NCBI GenBank assembly: GCA_947245315.1
Contig: CAMXNV010000076.1
Coordinates: 1-9,662 of the forward strand
Origin: an uncultured Oscillibacter sp.
GTDB taxonomy: Bacteria; Bacillota; Clostridia; Oscillospirales; Oscillospiraceae
Reading direction: 5' to 3'
Length of the DNA stretch: 9,662 nucleotides
Position numbers and translations under genes: made by a program
Notes under the pieces: generated by a model
What the model saw: the letters and a program-made list of their open reading frames with translations, nothing else
Told to the model about the DNA's origin: nothing
The model's database searches: none
Part shown: one piece after another, positions 6,353 through 9,662 of the stretch
How the letters are laid out: each line of letters starts with the position of its first letter
Position numbering within the stretch: position 1 is the stretch's first letter

Positions 6353-6778
6353 TTACGGCAGCTCCCCGGGCTCCAGGACCCGGAACCCGTTTTCCAGCAG
6401 CAGCGCGGCGAAGACGCCCCGCCCGTCCACCCGCCGCCCGGAGAAGGTCCCGTCGTAAACCTGCCGCGGGCCGCAGCTGGGGCTCCGGGGCTGGAGGACG
6501 GCCAGCTCCGCCCCCTCCCTCCGGGCGATCTCCAGGGCCAGGGCCGCGCCCCGGCGGAACTCCTGGTCCACACTTTTGCCGTCCCTGGTTCTCACCACGC
6601 CGTCCACGATCTCCGCCGGGGGCCGGGGCACCGGCAGGCCCCCCAGGACCTCCGGGCAGACGGGGACGGCCCGGTGCCCCTCCCGCTCCAGCCAGGCCAG
6701 AAGTTCGGGGCACAGGTTGTTCCCCCCGCTGTACTTGCAGTTCTCCCCCAGGAGGCAGGCGCTGACCAGGACGTTCAT
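6353..6778 (-). CDS. DUF523 protein, TudS-like (thiouracil desulfidase family)
   Basis: This 141-residue soluble protein belongs to DUF523 (YbbK-like). The family's characterised member TudS uses a three-cysteine [4Fe-4S] cluster to remove sulfur from thiouracil, giving uracil and sulfide. The hallmarks are all present: VSACLLGENCKYSGGNN at 5-21, VPVCPEVLGGLPVPRPPAE at 38-56 and LQPRSPSCGPRQVYDGTFSG at 95-114. Cys8, Cys41 and Cys102 match the three cluster ligands, leaving the fourth iron free as TudS requires. The ATG overlaps the DUF815 TGA stop as ATGA, a 4-nt overlap that implies coupled translation. There is no DUF1722 extension. The physiological substrate of most family members is unknown, so desulfidase activity is an inference. 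Confidence 0.85.
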   Translation of the reverse strand: MNVLVSACLLGENCKYSGGNNLCPELLAWLEREGHRAVPVCPEVLGGLPVPRPPAEIVDGVVRTRDGKSVDQEFRRGAALALEIARREGAELAVLQPRSPSCGPRQVYDGTFSGRRVDGRGVFAALLLENGFRVLEPGELP

Positions 6779-8079
6779 TCCTCCGCGCCCTCCAGGTAGT
6801 GGACAAACTGCTGGGCCGTCCGGCCGGAGAAGCCCCCGTGACGGACCTCCCAGGCGTTGGCCTTGGCCAGCAGCTCCTGTTCCTCCATTTGGATGCCCTG
6901 GCGCTTGGCCAGGGCCAGGACGATGGCCTGGAACTCCTTGGGGGTGGGGGCGGTGTAGTTGATGGACACGCCGAACCGGGCGGCCAGGGACAGCTTTTCC
7001 TCCATGGTATCGGAGCGGTGGATGTCCCCGTGGTGCTCCATATCCTGGCGGTCGTTCCAGGTCTCCCGGATCAGGTGCCGCCGGTTGGAGGTGGCGTAGA
7101 TCAGCACGTTCTCCGGCCGGGTCTCCACGCCGCCCTCGATGACGGCCTTGAGGAACTTGTACTCCACCTCGTTCTCCTCAAAGCTCAGATCGTCGATGAA
7201 GATGACAAAGCGATAGTTCCGGTTCTTGATCTCCGCCAGAATCCGGGACAGCTCCCCGAACTGGTGCTTGTAGATCTCGATCATCCGGAGGCCCCGGTCG
7301 TAGTACTCGTTGATGAGGGCCTTGACGCTGGTGGACTTCCCGGTGCCCGCGTCCCCGTAGAGCAGGACGTTGTTGGCCCGCCGCCCCGCCAGGAAGGACT
7401 CCGTGTTCCGGCGGAGCTCCCGCTTCTGGCTCTCGTAGCCCAGCAGGTCCTCCAGGCGCACGCCGTCCACGTTGCTGATGGGCAGGAAGTCCAGCCCGCC
7501 CTCCGTCCGCCGGATGCGGAAGGCCCGGTTCATGGCGAAGACGCCGTAACCATACTGCTTGTAATACTCCGTCACCAGGCGGAACATCGCGTGCCCGTCC
7601 TCCGCCTGGGCCAGGGCCTGGCGGAGGGTGCGGACCTGGGCGCTGACGTCCCGGTTATAGGTGCGCTCCCGCTTGGGGATGGCCCGGTAGTTGGTCAGGA
7701 TGGAGAAGCAGTCCGTCAGCAGGTACTGCTCCAGGGGGGAAAAGTCGTAGTGGAAGAGCTGGTAGAAGACGGCGAAGTCGTTCTCCGCGAAGTGGTTCAC
7801 GCTGCCGCCCTCCGTGGCTCCCACCCGCTCACAGGTCCGGGTGAAGGAGTTGTCGTTGGTCATGAGGACCCAGGTGAGATAGCACTGCCAGAGGTTCTCG
7901 TCGAAGCCGCAGACGGTGGACAGGTCCAGGATCCGCTTGATCTCCGCGTTGGTCCGCCGGAGGAGGGACTCCTTGGGCCTGCCCTCCTTGCAGTCCCGGG
8001 CGATGTCCGCCAGACGGACCAGGATGCTGTCTTCGCCCAGGTCGCTGTAGAGAATCAGGTGGGGGAGGATACGATTCAT
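6775..8079 (-). CDS. DUF815-family AAA+ ATPase
   Basis: This 434-residue cytosolic protein is a DUF815 (COG2607) ATPase. About 200 N-terminal residues have no recognisable motif beyond a family-typical helical region. The AAA+ module follows: a DLLGYESQKRELRRNTESFL lead-in at 211-230, Walker A GDAGTGKS at 242-249, Walker B FVIFIDDLSF at 291-300, sensor 1 LIYATSNRRHLIRE at 326-339 with Asn332, and sensor 2 GFSGRTAQQF at 416-425 with Arg420. ATP hydrolysis should therefore be intact. The function of the family is not established. The start has a rather distant Shine-Dalgarno (GGAAAGGA, 11 nt spacing). A large hairpin ends 6 nt before that site, and the gene runs into DUF523 with a 4-nt overlap. 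Confidence 0.88.
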   Translation of the reverse strand: MNRILPHLILYSDLGEDSILVRLADIARDCKEGRPKESLLRRTNAEIKRILDLSTVCGFDENLWQCYLTWVLMTNDNSFTRTCERVGATEGGSVNHFAENDFAVFYQLFHYDFSPLEQYLLTDCFSILTNYRAIPKRERTYNRDVSAQVRTLRQALAQAEDGHAMFRLVTEYYKQYGYGVFAMNRAFRIRRTEGGLDFLPISNVDGVRLEDLLGYESQKRELRRNTESFLAGRRANNVLLYGDAGTGKSTSVKALINEYYDRGLRMIEIYKHQFGELSRILAEIKNRNYRFVIFIDDLSFEENEVEYKFLKAVIEGGVETRPENVLIYATSNRRHLIRETWNDRQDMEHHGDIHRSDTMEEKLSLAARFGVSINYTAPTPKEFQAIVLALAKRQGIQMEEQELLAKANAWEVRHGGFSGRTAQQFVHYLEGAEE

Positions 8080-8104
8080 AAAATGGTCAGTCCTTTCCTG
8101 CCGG

Positions 8105-8163
8105 AAAGCCGCCGTCTCTCCGGGGCGTTGGTTTACGAGACCCCTGCGGGAGGCGGCGGCTTT
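8105..8163 (-). terminator. Long hairpin between ilvC and the DUF815 gene
   Basis: AAAGCCGCCG (8105-8114) and CGGCGGCTTT (8154-8163) form a perfect 10-bp stem. The stem extends inward imperfectly, with CTC pairing to GAG and GGGG to CCCC, leaving a loop of roughly 15 bases. Read on the minus strand it follows the ilvC stop by 11 nt and ends in CTTTCC, a poor U-tract; the plus-strand reading ends in TTTT but no plus-strand gene precedes it. It may terminate or attenuate the ilv transcript, or act as a leader for the next gene. Confidence 0.5.
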
Positions 8164-8174
8164 TGCCTATAGAA

Positions 8175-9194
8175 TCAGTTGGACGCCGTATCGGGATCCG
8201 TGTCGCTGCCCCAGAGCATGTTCTTCCGGAGCTCCGCGCCCACGGTCTCCATCTGGTGCTTGGCCAGGATGGCCCGGCTGGCGTTGAAGAAGGTCCGGCC
8301 GTTCTTGTTCTCCGCAATCCACTTTCCGGCAAAGGTTCCGTTCTGGATATCCGTCAGCACGGCCTTCATATTTTTCTTAGTCTCCTCGTAGGGGAGAATC
8401 CGGGGACCGGAGACGTACTCTCCGTACTCCGCCGTGTCCGAGATGGAGTAGTTCATCATGGCCACGCCGCCCTTGTTAATCAGGTCAATAATCAGCTTCA
8501 TCTCATGGATGCACTCAAAGTAGGCGTTTTCCGGCGCGTAGCCCGCTTCCACCAGGGTCTCGAAGCCCAGCTTCATCAGCTCCACCACGCCGCCGCAGAG
8601 GACGGCCTGCTCGCCGAAGAGGTCGGTCTCCGTCTCATCCTGGAAGGTGGTCTCCATGACGCCGCCCCGGGCGCCGCCGATGCCCGCGGCATAGGCCAGG
8701 CCGATGTCCGTGGCCTTGCCCGTGGCGTCCTGCTCCACGGCAATGAGGCAGGGCACGCCCTTACCCGCCACGTACTGGCTCCGGACCGTGTGGCCCGGGC
8801 CCTTGGGGGCGATCATCAGCACGTCCACGTCCGCCGGGGGCACGATCTGCTTGAAGTGGATGTTGAACCCGTGGGCGAACATCAGGGCGTTCCCCGCCTC
8901 CAGGTTGGGGGCGATGTCCTTTTTATAGACCTCCGCCTGGACCTCGTCGTTAATCAGGATCATAATCACGTCCGCCCACTTGGCCGTCTCGGGGACGCTC
9001 ATGACCTTCAGGCCCGCGGACTCGGCGGCGGCCTGGTTCTTGCTGCCCGGGCGGAGGCCCACGCACACGTCGCAGCCGGACTCCTTCAGGTTCAGGGCAT
9101 GGGCGTGGCCCTGGGAGCCGTAGCCGATGATGCCGATCTTCTTTCCGTCCAGCTTGCCCAGGTCGCAGTCCTTCTCATAGTACATTCTTGCCAT
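8175..9194 (-). CDS. ilvC: Ketol-acid reductoisomerase, class I
   Basis: This 339-residue cytosolic enzyme converts acetolactate or acetohydroxybutyrate, with Mg2+ and NAD(P)H, to the dihydroxy acids of the valine, leucine and isoleucine pathway. The Rossmann motif GYGSQG is at 24-29. The cofactor-specificity loop LRPGSKN at 47-53, with Arg48 and Ser51, suggests NADPH use. His108 is the conserved active-site His (FAHGFNIH). The metal ligands are Asp191 and Glu195 (DLFGEQ) and Glu227 and Glu231 (ECIHEMK). Length and the single C-terminal domain mark the short class I form. The start MARMYYEKD is preferred to an in-frame Met two codons earlier because AAGGAGG lies 9 nt away, against only 3 nt for the earlier one. 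It overlaps the ilvN end by 20 nt. Confidence 0.96.
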   Translation of the reverse strand: MARMYYEKDCDLGKLDGKKIGIIGYGSQGHAHALNLKESGCDVCVGLRPGSKNQAAAESAGLKVMSVPETAKWADVIMILINDEVQAEVYKKDIAPNLEAGNALMFAHGFNIHFKQIVPPADVDVLMIAPKGPGHTVRSQYVAGKGVPCLIAVEQDATGKATDIGLAYAAGIGGARGGVMETTFQDETETDLFGEQAVLCGGVVELMKLGFETLVEAGYAPENAYFECIHEMKLIIDLINKGGVAMMNYSISDTAEYGEYVSGPRILPYEETKKNMKAVLTDIQNGTFAGKWIAENKNGRTFFNASRAILAKHQMETVGAELRKNMLWGSDTDPDTASN

Positions 9195-9662
9195 ATTCAT
9201 ATTCCTCCTTCAATTTGCTCTCGTCGTATATCGTGCTACGCCCTCTCTCGATGGCGATAGTACCTGTCTTTGCAATCTCCAGGATATCGAAGTCCTCCAA
9301 CAGCTGGATCAGCGCCGCGTTCTTGCTCTGGGAGCCGAAGACCCACACGGTCAGGGACTCCCGGTCCACGTCGATGATGTGCCCCCGGAAGATGTTGGCC
9401 AGCTGGATGATCTCGTCCCGGGTCCCGTGGTCCGCCGCCCGGACCTTGATGAGGGCGATCTCCCGGCGGATGCAGGTCTCCTCGTCGAAGATCTTCACCG
9501 CCTGGACCCCCAGGATCCGGCGGCACTGGGTGGCCAGCTGGTTGACCACCAGCTCGTCCGCCAGCAGCTCGATGGAGATGCGGGCGGTGTGGGGCCGGTC
9601 CGTGGCCCCGGAGACGATGGACTCGATGTTATACCCCTTCCGGGAGAAGAGCCGGGCCACCT
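9175..9662 (-). CDS. ilvN: Acetolactate synthase small (regulatory) subunit, 5' end outside window
   Basis: The visible 162 codons cover nearly the whole regulatory subunit of acetohydroxyacid synthase, which binds the catalytic subunit IlvB and mediates feedback inhibition by valine. The first visible part, VARLFSRKGYNIESIVSGATD, is the middle of the N-terminal ACT domain. The frame is still open at the window edge, so the GTG at 9660 is an internal Val and roughly 15 residues are probably missing. The second half, with RREIALIKVRA, RDEIIQLANIFRGHIIDV and LTVWVFGS, is the C-terminal dimerisation/activation domain. A charged tail, SKLKEEYEYGKNVL, follows. The gene runs into ilvC with a 20-nt overlap, and ilvB would be expected just beyond the right edge. 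Confidence 0.93.
   Translation of the reverse strand, partial: VARLFSRKGYNIESIVSGATDRPHTARISIELLADELVVNQLATQCRRILGVQAVKIFDEETCIRREIALIKVRAADHGTRDEIIQLANIFRGHIIDVDRESLTVWVFGSQSKNAALIQLLEDFDILEIAKTGTIAIERGRSTIYDESKLKEEYEYGKNVL
9204..9210 (-). promoter_or_regulatory. Shine-Dalgarno of ilvC
   Basis: AAGGAGG on the minus strand lies within the ilvN coding region, 9 nt before ATG at 9194 and 3 nt before ATG at 9200. The spacing decides for the inner ATG, which also matches the usual family N-terminus. Confidence 0.75.

Noticed and set aside
6244..6573. Upstream in-frame extension of the sulfite reductase to 623 residues
   Set aside because: The added 110 residues cross the intergenic gap into the DUF523 gene and have no family likeness.
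8105..8164. Plus-strand Rho-independent terminator at the ilvC/DUF815 gap
   Set aside because: The hairpin followed by TTTT has the right form, but no plus-strand gene or promoter precedes it; the structure is more likely used on the minus strand.
6799..8172. Plus-strand ORF of 457 codons opposite the DUF815 gene
   Set aside because: Shadow reading frame with V/L/G/Q-rich repetitive composition and no recognisable domain; the minus strand carries intact Walker motifs.
8163..9260. Plus-strand ORF of 365 codons opposite ilvC
   Set aside because: ilvC is unmistakable on the minus strand; the antisense product is rich in H, L, V and G with no domain.
9658..9660. GTG as start codon of ilvN
   Set aside because: The residue falls inside the conserved ACT domain, and the frame continues open past the edge; the true start is outside the window.

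Overview
The window looks like a chromosomal segment of a high-GC member of the Bacillota, most likely a gut Oscillospiraceae relative (Flavonifractor or Lawsonibacter type). This rests on very GC-rich codon use combined with Firmicutes-style Shine-Dalgarno sites, a DUF815 AAA+ ATPase, a MepA-like MATE transporter and class I IlvC. The placement is inference from family resemblance; no marker gene is present. Coding is dense, and no stretch above about 150 bases lacks a gene.

Layout. Only the first gene, the 3' end of a MATE-family exporter (1-486), is on the plus strand. Everything after it is on the minus strand, so in transcription order the genes run from the right edge leftward. First come ilvN (cut by the window edge) and ilvC, two branched-chain amino acid genes. 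A long hairpin follows, then a DUF815 AAA+ ATPase overlapping by 4 nt a DUF523 protein of the TudS (thiouracil desulfidase) type. A 110-nt gap precedes a sirohaem/[4Fe-4S] sulfite or nitrite reductase. After a 141-nt gap holding a terminator-like hairpin and a palindromic repeat comes a tightly packed four-gene unit: a FecB/BtuF-type lipoprotein, a FecCD permease, a FecE-type ATPase and a fused sirohaem synthase (CysG-type). The sirohaem synthase ends convergently against the MATE gene inside a second palindromic repeat.

How the genes work together. The CysG-type enzyme makes sirohaem from uroporphyrinogen III, and the reductase needs sirohaem plus an iron-sulfur cluster to produce sulfide (or ammonia). 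The ABC transporter is packed directly upstream of cysG and most plausibly brings in iron (siderophore or haem-like) for sirohaem and clusters; a corrinoid or cobalt substrate cannot be excluded. The DUF523 protein, if it is a TudS-like desulfidase, would also release sulfide, giving the region a loose sulfide-assimilation theme. No reductase partner (flavoprotein or ferredoxin) is visible.

No clearly new system is evident. The items most worth a second look are two structured palindromic repeats (485-547 and 4583-4652), the long hairpin set just before the DUF815 ribosome binding site, the DUF815/DUF523 coupling, and the packing of a metal-type importer with sirohaem synthesis.
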